A stretch of DNA of 64,000 bases from RGIG3077 sp045541475 (GTDB lineage Bacteria > Bacillota > Clostridia > Oscillospirales > Ruminococcaceae): NCBI GenBank assembly GCA_045541475.1, contig JAZQJI010000033.1, forward strand, positions 1 through 64,000, written 5' to 3'. The number at the start of each line of letters is the position of its first letter. The first letter of the stretch is position 1. The notes beneath the pieces were generated by a model that was not told the origin of the DNA, did not search any database, and saw nothing but the letters and a program-made list of their open reading frames with translations. Shown in pieces: positions 32,657 through 46,200 of this stretch. Both the position numbers and the translations under genes were made by a program.

Positions 32657-34201
32657 TTATTCTTCGTTGTTGTTCATTCTCTTCTTAGCGATGAGGTAAA
32701 CGCCAGCGCCAACTGCCATTGTGCCGCCTACTACGTAGAACAATGTTGTACCAATGCCACCTGTTGAGGGGAGAGAAGAACCCTTTTCGTTCTTGATAAC
32801 TACTTCAGTTGCAGCTACGTCATCAACTGTCATTGTGATAGCTGTTGCAGCGGATGTTGCATTTTCTGCGTGATTAGCACTGATAACAACTTCAACGTCT
32901 GCACACTTGTTGTAACCTGCAGGAACTGTTGTTTCCTTCAATGTGTATGTGCCTGCATCAAGACCGATAATGCTGAAATCACCAGTTGTTGCAGCAGACT
33001 TGAGTTCTTCACCAGCTTCGCCTTCAGCTACGGGACGGTATGTATCGCCATCCTTAATGAGAGCTACTTCAGCACCATTTGCATCGTAAAGTCTGAAGCC
33101 TGCGCCTTCGAGAGCAGCACCATCCTGGTCAACCTTCTGGTTGGGCATTTCGTATGTGAATACCCATACTGTATCTGTGGGAGTTTGACCGAGTTCGGGA
33201 GTATCATCTTCACCATCAGCTTCCCAGTTAGGATTGTTGGAGTATTCAAGATCAACAGTGTTGTTGTTTGTATCTACGTTGCCGATGCCAGCGTTTTCAT
33301 CGAGGTGAGCATTGTAAATTACTTCAACAACTGCATTTTCAAGGTTGCCTGTGCCTACGATAGCAACAAGGTCTTCAATTGTAAGTGAGAATGATCCATC
33401 TGTCAAACCTGCAACAGCATCTGTTTCATAAGCATCAGTTTCGGTGCCGTTAACAGTTACGCTTTCAATGTTTTCAAAAACAACGCCAGCAGACAATGTA
33501 TCGTTGAACTTAACCATGTATGTGCTGTAGGAGTCGAGATCGGAATCGTTAGGAAGTGTAGCAATCAGCTTGAACTGGAACTGTTCGTTAATTGCGTGGT
33601 CAGCTGTTTCGCCCCAACCATTAGTATGTCCGTTTTCTGCATCAGCAACTTCGTCCAAAACCTGCTTGTCAACTTCGGGAAGAGCGCTCTTAACTACTGC
33701 ATCAGCATCACCAACAACTTCAAGAATGAAAGCTGTGTATGCATCGTTTGCGCCTGTAAGAGAAGCATCCTGGTCCTTAACGAGATAGTAACCGGGTTCA
33801 AGACCTTCGATTACATAATCGCCGCCTGTTGTAGAAGTAACAGAACCAGCGGGAGTGCCTGTGAGGTAACCGCCCAATGTCTTAGCAGCAGCAGCAACGT
33901 TGTCATCTGTCAAAGTGCCTGCGTATGTAGCAGCCTCACCGAGAGCTGCCTGTCCTTCAGCAGAAACGTTAGTACCCCAAGCGATTTCTGTAAGGATGAG
34001 GGAACCCTCTTCATTTGTAAGGTCACCCTTAAGAATTTGGTAAGCTTCATAAGTGTGATTTGCGGAAGGGTTGGTGATTGTGATCGAGTAAGTTTCTGTT
34101 GCTACAGCAGAAGCTGTCATGCCCATGGGGAGCATTGTGCAGGAAGCGAGTGTTACGATAGCTGCGATACCTGCGAGTTTTCTCAATGTTGTGTGTTTCA
34201 T
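32657..34201 (-). CDS. Major pilin (isopeptide-forming, LPxTG)
   Basis: A 514-residue secreted backbone pilin. Signal peptide (1-33), an N-domain with TYEAYQILKGDL typical of Spa/FctA-type pilins, a middle domain with a YSNNPN segment near 300, then a CnaB-like domain (GAGFRLYDANG, EGLDAGTYTLKET-type end). The sorting signal is LPSTGG followed by a hydrophobic helix and KKRMNNNEE. Lysine-rich motifs such as LPEVDKQVLDE resemble the pilin lysine box. AAAGGAG lies upstream. It lies between the tip adhesin and the sortase and is flanked by two hairpins, consistent with high and separately tuned expression. Confidence 0.9.
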   Translation of the reverse strand: MKHTTLRKLAGIAAIVTLASCTMLPMGMTASAVATETYSITITNPSANHTYEAYQILKGDLTNEEGSLILTEIAWGTNVSAEGQAALGEAATYAGTLTDDNVAAAAKTLGGYLTGTPAGSVTSTTGGDYVIEGLEPGYYLVKDQDASLTGANDAYTAFILEVVGDADAVVKSALPEVDKQVLDEVADAENGHTNGWGETADHAINEQFQFKLIATLPNDSDLDSYSTYMVKFNDTLSAGVVFENIESVTVNGTETDAYETDAVAGLTDGSFSLTIEDLVAIVGTGNLENAVVEVIYNAHLDENAGIGNVDTNNNTVDLEYSNNPNWEADGEDDTPELGQTPTDTVWVFTYEMPNQKVDQDGAALEGAGFRLYDANGAEVALIKDGDTYRPVAEGEAGEELKSAATTGDFSIIGLDAGTYTLKETTVPAGYNKCADVEVVISANHAENATSAATAITMTVDDVAATEVVIKNEKGSSLPSTGGIGTTLFYVVGGTMAVGAGVYLIAKKRMNNNEE

Positions 34202-34232
34202 AATAATTCTCCTTTAAAATATTGTTTTTTTC

Positions 34233-34267
34233 GGAGAGTGCGGCGATTTCGTGCACCGCACTTCTCC
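34233..34267. repeat. Intercistronic hairpin before the pilin gene
   Basis: GGAGAGTGCGG (34233-34243) pairs with CCGCACTTCTCC (34256-34267) with one bulge. On the coding (minus) strand an A-run follows instead of a T-run, so it should not terminate. It may stabilise the pilin message after cleavage from the adhesin transcript. Confidence 0.6.
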
Positions 34268-34298
34268 AGATTTGGTTTGTGGGTTATATGATTGAGCG

Positions 34299-37200
34299 TC
34301 AGCTTTCTTCTTGCTTACGCTTAAATCCGTAAATTCCGGCGAGTGCGCAGAGCATTATGCCAATGCCTGCAATGTAGTATCTTGTTGTGCCTTCTCCGCC
34401 GGTGGAGGGCAGTTTTGATCCGGTGTCGTTTGGCGTGTTTTTAACCTTGGCAATTGCGTTGCCCGGGTTTACTGCGTTGATACAGTAGTCTGCGTCAATT
34501 CCGACATCGTCACCATCTGCAAAGCTGTAGCTTGGTGTAAAGCCGTTTGCTCCAACCTCTTCAATCCAATAGTAGTAGGGATTGCCGTTTTCATCATAAA
34601 CGGGAAGATCTGAAACAATCTTTGTCCAATCGGTATCACTTGATGTGATTTTGATTGTTGTTACAAGCTCTGCTGTGCTTGTGTTGTATGCTGCGTACGC
34701 CCTTGTTGGCGGTGCGTAAGCAACACGGTTGAGCAACGAATAGCTTGCGGGAGCAGTGGATGCGTAGGTGATGGTGTAATTAAAGCTTGCTGTTAATCCA
34801 TTGTCAATAACCAGCTTGTTGATATTTGTTGTGATATCATATATTGTCAGTTTTGATCCTTCTAACGAAAACTTAGCACTACCCCAAGTCTGACCAAATG
34901 CATATCCATTGTATGTTTGTAAATACGCACCGCCGACCCATGCATTTGTTGTGCTCTCAAGAGAAATGTATGACTGACCACCTGTTGCAATACTTGCTAT
35001 ATCAAGTACAATGCTTGTTATTGTAGCGTCTGATTGGTCACTGTTAAAGTACAGCGTCTCACCATTGGAAATAGTTCCTGTTTTAGTATTCCCACCCGAA
35101 CCGCCACCTTGTGTAGTAGTTGTTGTTGTAGCGCCAGCAGTGGTTGTCGTTGTCGTTGTAGTAGTAGTGGTAGTTGTTGTAGTTGTGGTTGTTTCTCCTC
35201 CACCACCTGTACCGCCGCCGCTTGACGAAGAGCCGTTGGGGGATGCGGCTGAGTAGGTAACTACTGTGCCATCACTGTAAGTAACAACGATGTTGTCGAT
35301 TTCCCAAGTGCCGCCATACTTAGGTGAGAAGGTTAAGGTACTTGCGGAGCCGTTTACAGTATAGGTAATTGATTTTCCGCTTGCAGTAAAATCATAAGAT
35401 CCATACTGGCTGTTGAGTGAACTTCCATTATATGTAAGCCAACCAGCATACTGACTTACCTGAACATCAGCGCCATTTACATTAGTTAATTCTCCAAAAC
35501 TCATAGATATTGTAGATATTGTCTTAGAGCTATCAAGATTAACTGTGTAGGTTGAGCCTGAGTTGACAGTTGCCAACGGACCTGATGAAACAGTAACAGA
35601 AACCGTCTTTTCCTGTCCATCCTTAGTTTTTACGGTAATTGTTGCACTACCGTCGCCTACTGCGGTAATCAAGCCCGAATTGTTTACAGTTGCAACTGCT
35701 GTGTTGCTTGAATTGTAAGAAGCAACCGTACCGTTTGCGGTTATTTGCTGTGTAGCACCCGTTGAAAGTGTAACTGTTGTGGGCGATATACTGAGCGGAA
35801 CTGTAATATCAATCGTTGCTTCAGCACCATCACTACGAGTTGCTGTGATTGTAGCTGTACCTGCGCCAACGCCTGTTACAGCACCGTTTGCACTAACTGT
35901 AACAACAGATTCATCGCTTGATACGTAAGTAAATGGTTCACCGAACTCGGGTTCGGGTGAAACTACCACCGTACCGCCGACATTTACTGTTTGGCTTGTT
36001 GCGTTAAGCTCAAAGCTATCAGCAAGAGTAACATTGAGTGTTGTTTGTGCGGTGTAGGTATCGCCATCGATGGTAAGTGTACCTTCAACAACAACCTGAC
36101 CCGCAGCCTTACCTGTTAAAGTATTTCCGCTAAGATCAGCATAAGCAGCACCTTCAATAATTGTGTAGGTAATGCCATCAGTTGAAGTTCCATCGGAAAG
36201 AGCCGCACTGATTGTTGCCTTTGAGCCTGCTGTGATTGTGTTGTTATCAAGCGCAAGGCTTAATGTGGGTTTATCGGTAATTGTGATTTGAACATCAACT
36301 TCGGTGAAACCGTCGCTGATAGTCATCACGCTTGTACCGACTTCGTTGCCGGCAGTTACGGTAATTGTTCTTTCATCAACAGTTGCACTTGCAAGTGAAT
36401 TGCTAAAGCTAACCGTTGTGCCTGTTTTGTTTACTGTAACTGTGGCTGTTTTACCCTTTGTTATTGTAAGTTGTGCGTTTGTAGGACTTGTTAACTCAAG
36501 CTGAATTGGCATTATAGTCAATCCGTCCTGTTTTTCAACCGTATCTCTGTAGATTTCGATTGTAACGCCATCTTCAATAATGTGTTCTTCATCAGCCCAT
36601 TCCTTTTGGACTGTGATATCGAATAACTCTGTATTGGTGATTGTGATGGTTGTTCCCGTAGCCTGTGCTTGCGCACCGTTTGTATCGCTGTAAGATGTTA
36701 TATAACCATCAGGTGTTTCTTCAACAACCCTGTAATAATACTTGTTGCCGCTTAAATCAGCTGCTTCAAGATCAGTAATTGTTGTTGTCCACGAATCTGC
36801 AGCAGTTATGGTAAATGTCTGCAGATCGTTCCACACAACTCCATCAGAGCTTTGCTGTAATTTAGCTGTAATTTCGTTTGGTCTTTCAGCGTTTACTGTA
36901 TCCTGCCAAACCTTGTTTACAGTAATTGATGTTTTTTCTGTATCAACCGTGTTGGTGATCGTAATTGTTTCGCCGCCAACAAGCTGACCGTTTGAATCGT
37001 AAGCTACGCTATAGCCTGTTGTCTTTTCAACAACGTAGTAAATGTAGTTTACGTTTTGTTTGTTCATTTTGGGGAACTCTTCACTGAGTTTCCATCCATT
37101 TGTTTTGAGAATATCGTAAGTACCAACGTGTTCGTACTTAGTGGTATCAGTGATATCCTCAGGAACGCTGTTGATGTCCTTAGGTGTTTCAACCGAGCCG

Positions 37201-40200
37201 ACACCGTAGTAAGTGTTGATTGCAGTCGCCAATGTGTTCGCGATAGCATCATAACCAACTGCTGTCGGATGACAGCCATCAGCCAAATTATCACCTACGG
37301 CAGTCTTTGTATCAACATAAACGGGTTTAATATCGCCCGTATATGAATTTACAAGTTCTTGCAGCATAGCGTTGTAAGAGTTTACAAGTTCATCAGACTT
37401 CGCTTGATATGTATCCCATTCGTCAGAATAGGGAGAACAATAATAACCTGTTCTTTGCCACCAATCCAATGCGGTAATTCGAGGTACAGCGCAAATAAAG
37501 ATTACTGTGTCGCTACCGCTGTTTGTGTAAATCGAATCAATCAAGGTCTTCATATTCGCCTTCATTGTATCCATTGAGTCGTTGGAGTTAAGCAAGTCGT
37601 TGGTACCTGCCATTACTGTTACGACATCAGCAGTAGATTTGTATTGTGAACTCTCGTAATAACCTGTTCGAATCTGATTGATTTTCATCTGATTCTCTGC
37701 AGACTTGTTGACTGTCACAGTACTTCCCAGTAAGTTTTGCAAAACTGCAGGGTAAGTATATGCTTCTGCTACATAACCGTTGAATGTACCCTTTGTAATA
37801 GAGTCACCTATTGACAAAATCTGCAATCCATTCGGCAATGTTGTTGTACCGCCTGTCATGCTCGTGTCAGGTCTGCGGTAAACATCAACCTGAATACTAT
37901 CGGGAAGAAGAGCACTGTCAGCAGGAATTGTTACAAGATTACCATCCTGCCAAGTCTTATTGATTGTGATAGTACCGGGAATGTAGTTGTTAACGGTTAA
38001 AGTTTGTGTTTTAGGCAAATCACTTCGGCTGTAGCTTGTGGAATACTCTGTTCCGTCAGCATTAATAACAGTTTCAACTACATAGTAATAATAGCGTGCG
38101 CCTGATTCACTCTTATACGGCAACTCAGTCCATGTGTGAGACCAATTGTTCGCTATGCTAAGCTCAACAGGATCAAGATATGCGATACCATCATCTTCAA
38201 CTCCCTCAAGAGGCTGTTCTGTTGTTGTTTGGTAAAGCTGCATTGTAACACTGTGAGCGCTGTGGTCGTTACTATCCGACCAAGTTTTGTTAACCGTAAC
38301 GTCAACTTCTGTAGGGGTATTATCCTTATTGGTGATTGTAATTGTACCCGAAGGGCCGTTTGTGTTGTAAGTGTAGCTGACTGAATAACCGTAAATCTTG
38401 ACTTTATCTGCATCAGAAACATTTTCTACAACTCTGAATGAAGAGTACTTGCTTAAATCAAAATCATCTTCATCAATTACAAGTTCCCAATTTGGTGCCG
38501 AAACCTTAAAGGAATCAACCTTACCGATCTGTTCCTCAAAACCTGTTGAAGCGTTAGTTCCGAAAAGAAGAAGCGGAACTTCGGTAAGAGGAATATCGGC
38601 AGGATCCATTATTTCGTTATTTGAATACTTCCAGATCTTTTCAAGCTTCAAACCTGCTGTGTTCTGAATATCGATTGATACGGACGTGTTGCCTGCAGCA
38701 TTTTTATCCGTACTATTATTTGAACCATTGCCTGTGTAAATTGGCTTAAGGGGACCGACAACCTTTTCGCCGTTTTCATCCAGCTTAGGAGTTGTATCTG
38801 TCGTGCTGTTTACTAAGATATAATCACCTGTAGCTTCGTCTATCCAGTAAACATCTTCACCAATTATATAGCCTACTTCCTTAACGTAGTAGTAAACAGG
38901 TTCGCCCTTATAACCACTGGGAAGAAGTCCCCATTTTGCAGATTCATTCTTAGCAACTGTTTTGGGGTTGGTAAAATCAGTATCCTTTAGAACTGTAAAG
39001 GTATCTGAATTAACAATCTGCATATCATTGGGGAAGCCTGTTGACTTTTTAACTGTTGACCAATAGAGCTGAACTATTGATTTAACGTCAATCTCTTCGC
39101 CGACAGCATCAAGAGCGGTTTCGTCCCAAGTTTTATCGATTGTTATTTCAATCATTTCGCTGTTGTTGAGCATCAATTCGCCCGTTTGCGAAACAGTTGT
39201 TACAGTTTCAGCAAAGTTTGAAGGCTTGTTATATTCACTATCCTGATATGCAAAATAGTAAACAGCTTCAAATTCTGTAAAGAAATCATCATAAGGACCT
39301 GTTAAACCTGCAAGATATCCTTGCAACAAGTCTTCGAATACGGCCGATTCTCTGTTATTAGCCAATCTGCTTTCTTCAACCTTTGCTGCATAAGTTGGAT
39401 AATTTTCAGCGTAGGTTGCCTTGTTTGTAGCATAATCAACAGCTAAATCGTAACCTTCGTATCCGAAAGGCATGCTAACCTCAATAAGCTTATAAAGCTT
39501 ACCGTTTTCGAGGTTGATATTGATTGAACCAAGCTTGAATGTGTGAGTGCCGCTTGGTATGGTGTTTGCCGTTGTATTGATTGAATTACTGCTTGTAACT
39601 GTTGTTGAACCGTCAGTAGTCCATATAGGTCTAACGACATTGGTTTCATTACCATTGCTGTCGCGCACTTTTTCTTCGCCAACTGCGTATACCCAACCGA
39701 GATTTGCATCATAATATGCCATCTTAAACTCAGCAGCAACTTCTACGCTGTAGTCGCTTATGCTGACTTTTTTGATAACAGGTGCAGTACCTGCGGTAAT
39801 TGTACCGAATGCATCGGTGATGACAAATTCAGTTCTTTCTGCAGTAGCGCTTGAACTTGCGTTACCTGTATCAAACGAGACATTGTTGGTAACGTTAAGC
39901 TTATCGCCTGCGGTCATATCGATACCGCTGATTGCGTAAGTGTAAGTAATTACAAGCGGTGTTTCATCGGGAACGGACATGTAAAGTGTTGATGTGGAGT
40001 ACTTTGTGGTTGTTGTGGTTGATGCAGATACATTCGTTGCGAAACCGCTTCCCCAAGACTCATTAGCACTAACGATTGCAATAAAGTCTAAATTAGAGGT
40101 TACAGTGTATGTTACAGTCCACTGTTTCTTGGCTTCATCATAAGTTGCACCCGAATAAGTTCTAAGATCAGTATTTGTCCAATCATTACCCAATCTTAAG

Positions 40201-43200
40201 CACAACAAATAGTCATGCTGCGCTTTTTCAGTGGCATCTATTGTGAAAGTAATAGTATCGCCAACTTTATAACCAGTTGTTTTCCATATATCATAATTGC
40301 CTGATTTTTCATAGGTAAACTCAAGGTTATTAACAACAGTTTCCGTACGTCCATCGCTATCAACACGGTAAGAGGGGTTAAGGTCTGCGACCTTATCGTA
40401 TTCAACTGTGCCGTACTCGGTATAAGTGATATTTTCTGCGTGTTCAACGGTAATTGAATGGAGCTGAGCCTGCATCTGAGCAAGTTGCTCTGCCGAAATT
40501 GAACCGCCGCTGTTTTTGAGGATGTAATCAACGATGTTGAAATCGTCGATGAGGTCGATTGTATCGCCGTTGGAAAGGTTTTTACCTTCGGGGTTGAGAA
40601 CGATTGTATACTTAAGAGTACCGTTCATCAACGAAGCGATTTTATCGAGAAGAGATTCATCCTCTGTGCCCGGAGTGGAACCGCCAACTACAATCTTGTT
40701 GGTTGTAGAAATGCTGCCGTCACTATTAGGCTTAACAGTATTTTCAATCGAAACACTGTTATTATCTTCTATCTTACCGTCGAGAGTTTCAACGGGCATA
40801 TAGATGTAATAAGTTATGCTCTTAGCTGAATTATACTTAATATACAAGCTACCGTTTTCCGTTGCAGTATCACAAGAGTAATTGTAATACTCATTGCCGC
40901 TACCACTTGGAAGAGCATAAGTTGTGCCCCAACCGTAATCAATCTGTGGCTTGTAGGGGTCTGCTTCGCAGAACTTCCAGCCCTTAGGCAAGCTGTCATT
41001 CAACTCTTTCGCAGAACCATCGGGAGTGAGCTGATACTTAATTACATAACACTGAACTCCATCAATAGTTGCTTTTTCGAAAGAATCAGGTTTTACAAGC
41101 GTACCGCTTGGTATTACGTTGCCGTCCTTATCAAAAGCCTGCTTATCAATCTTTTCAGCCTCAGTATTAGTAATTTCAATAGTCTGATTGCTTATGGGAT
41201 TAACGCCATCGTTGTTGTAGTATGTTGTAACAAAACCATCAACATTCTTTTCAACAACCTTGTATACATATTCACCGGGAGATGTTGCTGTGGGCAATCC
41301 GGAAAGGTTGTAAGTCCAATTTCCGTCAGAATCAGGTGTGATTGTGATTGTATCGTACAATGTCCAACTCTGAATTGAATAATCAACAGACTTGATATAT
41401 TCAGGAGTGTTGGCATTTGCGAGTCCACACCACCATGTGTTTACCGCGCCATCAACAAGACCATTAGGCACTTCCAAAGTAAATGTTTTGCTCTTATCCC
41501 AAGAATACAGCTGTACGGACCAATCATACTGGAACCATTCGCCGTTTTCATCCACACCGGCTACGCAACCGTTGTAAGTACAATCAGCATTTAAGCTATC
41601 AATTGCATTGATTGTGATTGTAATCTTATCACCTGCGTTAAGTGTTGGCAACGCGAAAGCACCGTTACCGTTTTCATCGGTTGTACGATCGGTTATAGTG
41701 CCCGTTTCGGAAGGTGCGCCATTTACTGTTTGATAAATATCAACGGTAATACTTTCAACATCGGGTGTAAAGTTATTTCCGCTCATATCCTTCCAAACTT
41801 TATTCACCTTGATGTTGTTGTAGGTGTTGGTAATGTTTATATTACCACCCGAAATATTGTTTGCGCTATATGTTGTAACATATCCGTCCATCGACTGTTC
41901 CTTTACAACATAAGTAGCGTTCGGGTCAAGACCGTACCATGTAACAGACTTATAAGAAGCTGAGATATCGCTGATAGTCTTGCTGCCGATTTCAGTTTCG
42001 GTACCGTCATCATTAACCTTGTAGAGTGTAACTACAACAGGCTGACGTTTATCTTCGTTACCGCTGTCTGCCCAGATTTTGTAAACTGTAAGGTTATTTG
42101 ATGTGTTTGTGATAGTAACATTCTGGTTGGTAACACCATCTACACTTACATTATCAGACGAGCCGTTGTAAGTGGTGATGTAACCCTCGGGTGAGCCTTC
42201 TTCAACTACTCTATAAATATAGCTGCCGTTAAGCCCGTACCAAGAATGGTTAAGTTTGTCGCTTGTAAGCGTTACGGAACAAATATTTCCATCAGCATCG
42301 GTATAGTCGTTCCAAGTAGTGCCATTATCAGCACTGTACTGAAGTTTTGCGGTGATTTCAGGTATTTCTGTATCAGCTTCCATACCCTGCCATTGTTTTG
42401 TAACATTAACTGTTACCAAAGTGTTGGTAATGGTAATTTCACCGCTGGTAATACCGCTGTTATTTGTATACGATGTTTTGTAACCATCAACGTTTTCTTC
42501 CAAAACTCTGTATTCATACGTTGAAGGATCAATACCTGTGAAGGTGTAATTCCAGTTGCTATCAGCATCAGGCAGGGTTGCTGTTGCATCAGCAACATTT
42601 GTCCATGCGTTTGCATCAGTTGAGCCCTTAGGACGCTGCTGAAGCTGAATTGTTATAGAATCAGGTCTGGTACCATAAGTATTGTGGCTGTCAGACCAAT
42701 TCTTGTAAACTTTTATAGAATCAAGCGTGTTGATAATTTCAATAACGGAGCCATAGTTTGTGCCGCCGTTGCCATTGTAGGTTGTGGTATAACCTGTAAC
42801 CTTGCTTATCTCTTCTACTTGATAATATATTGGCTTCAAGCCATTTTCATAAGTTGTGGTTTTGGGCAGATTTTCGATAACAAGTGACCATACGCTTGAA
42901 TTATCAGTAGCGTTTGATGTGGAAACTGTGAAGATATCAGCTTCGCCGTCACCGTTGCCATCGTAATATGTCCATTCGCCGTTGTCAATTTTCTGCTTAA
43001 GCTTGAACTGGATCGAATCAGGTCTTGCGAGGAACTTATTGTTTTCATCAGACCAGGTCTTCTTTACAGTTACATCAATAGTTTCAACGTAATCGCCGGG
43101 GATTTCTGTGTAGTAGAAATCATCACCTGACGAATTTGAGCCGAATGTTGCATTGTTGTTAAAGGCTGCGATTGTTCCGCTACCCTGCCCTTCAACACCT

Positions 43201-46200
43201 GAAACATCTGCTGTTGTTTTATAAGTGATTTGAATGTATCTGTAATTTGCCGAGTCGATTGTAGATTTAAACTCTACCTGATAGCCTTCGTAGTTGCCGT
43301 CGCCGTTGCTATCAACACCCGTAACGGTGTAGTAGGTATCATTTAATTCAACATAGCTATCAGTATTGAGTGATTTAGCTTCAATCTTTATATTTGCAAG
43401 CTGATCGGCGGTCATGTAATGAGAGCCACCGTTTGTTGCGGTAAGTGAATCTACAAGGATTTTGCTGTTACCTGAATAGCCGTCATCCTTGCGGATATTG
43501 ATTGTCCACTCAAGGTCATAAGCTGACTGTTCTTTGCCGTGAACCTCAACGTTACTGCCGTTGTAAGTCTTTGTGAATACATCATCACGCTTGGTAACGG
43601 GAATAGTTGCGGTAGCATCCTGCGAGGGACCTACGCCGCTTGGATGTGTGCCAATAACGTTTGTTGCTGATTGTGCGGCAATTTGTTCCGGTGTAGCTTT
43701 GGTCTGGTATGTAAATGTTATTTTAAACATACCATAATAGTAGCCATCGGTATGATTACCGTCATCAACAAAGGTCAAAGTACCATTTTCAGGATTAAGA
43801 ATGAGTTTACCAAAAGTATCATACTCATTCCAAACAATTATTTCATTACCTTCCTTGGTCTTCTGACTCAAATTATGGTAACTGAAAATACCGCTTGATA
43901 CGTTGATATTATCAACAGACAAACCTTCAAAAGATTTATCATAAAGAACTACGCCATCAAGAGTTGTAGGCGGATTAGCCCACTGGTTTGTACCGTTTTG
44001 AATTGTAACCTGCCATGTAAGCAAGCCTGTTTCGGGGTCGTATCCGAGACCGGACTTACTCATACTGTAAGGATTTGTAACCGTAACCGAATCACTTACA
44101 ACATCGGGCAATTTATTCGAGCTTACTGTGTTTGTTTCGGATTCGCCATCTCCAGCGGTTGCTTTGGTGCGATATGTCAATTTAACATATTGAGCACCGT
44201 ATCCGTTTGAAGCGTTGCTGAATGTAATTGTATCGCCGCTGAGTGACATTGAACCATAAGCGGCATTATCACCGAAAATGTATCCGTCATCAGTCTTGGT
44301 TATCGGAATATTCCACTGAGTAGCACCATTATATCCGTGTATGGTGGATATTTCAATTTCTGTACCGGTTGCAAGGTTTTTAAATGCATCGTCGGTAAGG
44401 GTTACACCGCCGAGTGTACCCGACTGATTTTCGACAATAACTTCCCAGATGATAGTTCCTGTGGAAGCATCATAAGTACCGGATTTGCTGAGTTTGTAAG
44501 GGTTGGTAACTGTAACGGGTGTTGTTACAGATTCAGGATTGTTTCCATCAGGAACGGTTGCAGAAAGTTCATTGGTTACTGTAACACTTTCTGACGCTGC
44601 CTTGCGGATATCTTCCTGAGATACAGTCTTGGTATATTTAAGACCAATATCATTAAATCCTTCAGCCACATCGCTGAAAGTTATAGTGCCTGCATCGCTG
44701 TTAACTGTAAGTGTTGCAACAGAATTACCGTTTGCATCCTTTACTGTTATAACGTTTCCGGCAACGGACAAAGTAAAGTTGTACTCTCCGCTTGTATTCT
44801 TAGCCCAATCAAGAGCTATATCGTATGGGCTCATTCCCACAAGAGCTAAGTCGGTTAAAACAACGCCGTTAAGAGATGCTGTATCCAAAGCAGTATTGTT
44901 TTTAGCGGATATTTTCCACTCAATAGTACCATTTGCAGGATTATACGCGCCTGTTTTGTTAATGGTATACTGACAAGAAGGTTTTACAGTTTCGGTTCCG
45001 CTGTTATTGCCGTCATCGCGATAGTCATTCGAAACTGAAGTCTGACCATCAGCAAGTTCAGTTGTGTAGCTGAACTGCACCATTGTAATGCCGTTCGAAG
45101 AATCAGAACTATCGATAGTAACATAGGAGTTACCCGAAGCAGAAGCGAACGCCATTGAACCATAATTACCAAATGTAATTGTAGAACCATCATTGCTGAT
45201 TCCGGTAATTTCAGTAGAACCGGAATATGCCTGCTCAATTGTAATATCGGAGAAGCTAAAATCAGCATCATTAAAGAACGAGTCATAAATCTTATAACTA
45301 TCAAGCACGCCGATATATGATTGTGCAGTAACAAACCATACTACGCAATTATTCTCAGGATCATAAACACCCTTTTTGCTAAGGTTTGTTGATTTTTCGT
45401 AATTGACTGTGGAACTATCTGTATCAACAACAGTGCTGCCATCTTTAAGGGTTACGTTGTTGGTATAGCTTTGTCCGCCTTGCGCTTGTGACTGATAAGA
45501 AATAACAACTTCGGAATAATCGCCATTGATAGTGATATCATTGTTGTTGATAACACAATCAGCGTTTGCAACGTTGTTTGGATCCGTCGTCCAGGTAAGT
45601 GTTTTGCCATCTGCTGTAATAACAAGAGTATCCTCGCCATCGGCACCGCTAAACTCTCTCTGATTAAGTTTGTTATCAGTAACAGTATAGCCATCAAGCG
45701 AGCCGCCGTAGGGATGAGTTACGGTAATTTCCCAATTAATACGATTGCCGTAGCTGCCTGTTTCATAATCGGCAACGCCTGTTTTTTCCATTGAAGGCTT
45801 TTCAATGTAAGCGTTGTTCTCAGCACTGTCGGTAAGACCATCGGGGTTTGTTATTGTAACGTTGTTTTTTACAGTAACAGAATTCTGATCATACATAGCA
45901 TCAATTTCAGATGCGCTTAATGTCTGAGTATATGTAAAAGTAACGCTGGATAAATTATCGTCGAGATCGCCAAAAGTAAATGTGTTGCCATTCCATGAGC
46001 CTGCTACGCTCGGAGAAATTGTAACGCCGCTGCCACCGCTGGGGAAGCTTGCGTCGGAAACCGACCAATTATCAAGACCGTAACCCATATTATATACTGT
46101 TACAGTCCAAGTGATATCCGCACCGCCGTTTGCATTAGGCTTTACTGTACCCTGTGACTTAGAAACATCATTAGGCTTATCATCAAATTCAGCTTCGATT

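Noticed and set aside
34233..34267. Terminator between adhesin and pilin genes
   Set aside because: The stem is followed by A residues, not T residues, on the coding strand.
35080..35220. CRISPR-like short repeats
   Set aside because: The repetition is in-frame Thr codons without regular spacers or cas genes.
35011..35256. Valine-rich reading frames on the plus strand
   Set aside because: Antisense to the poly-Thr linker of the giant adhesin; codon-repeat artefact.
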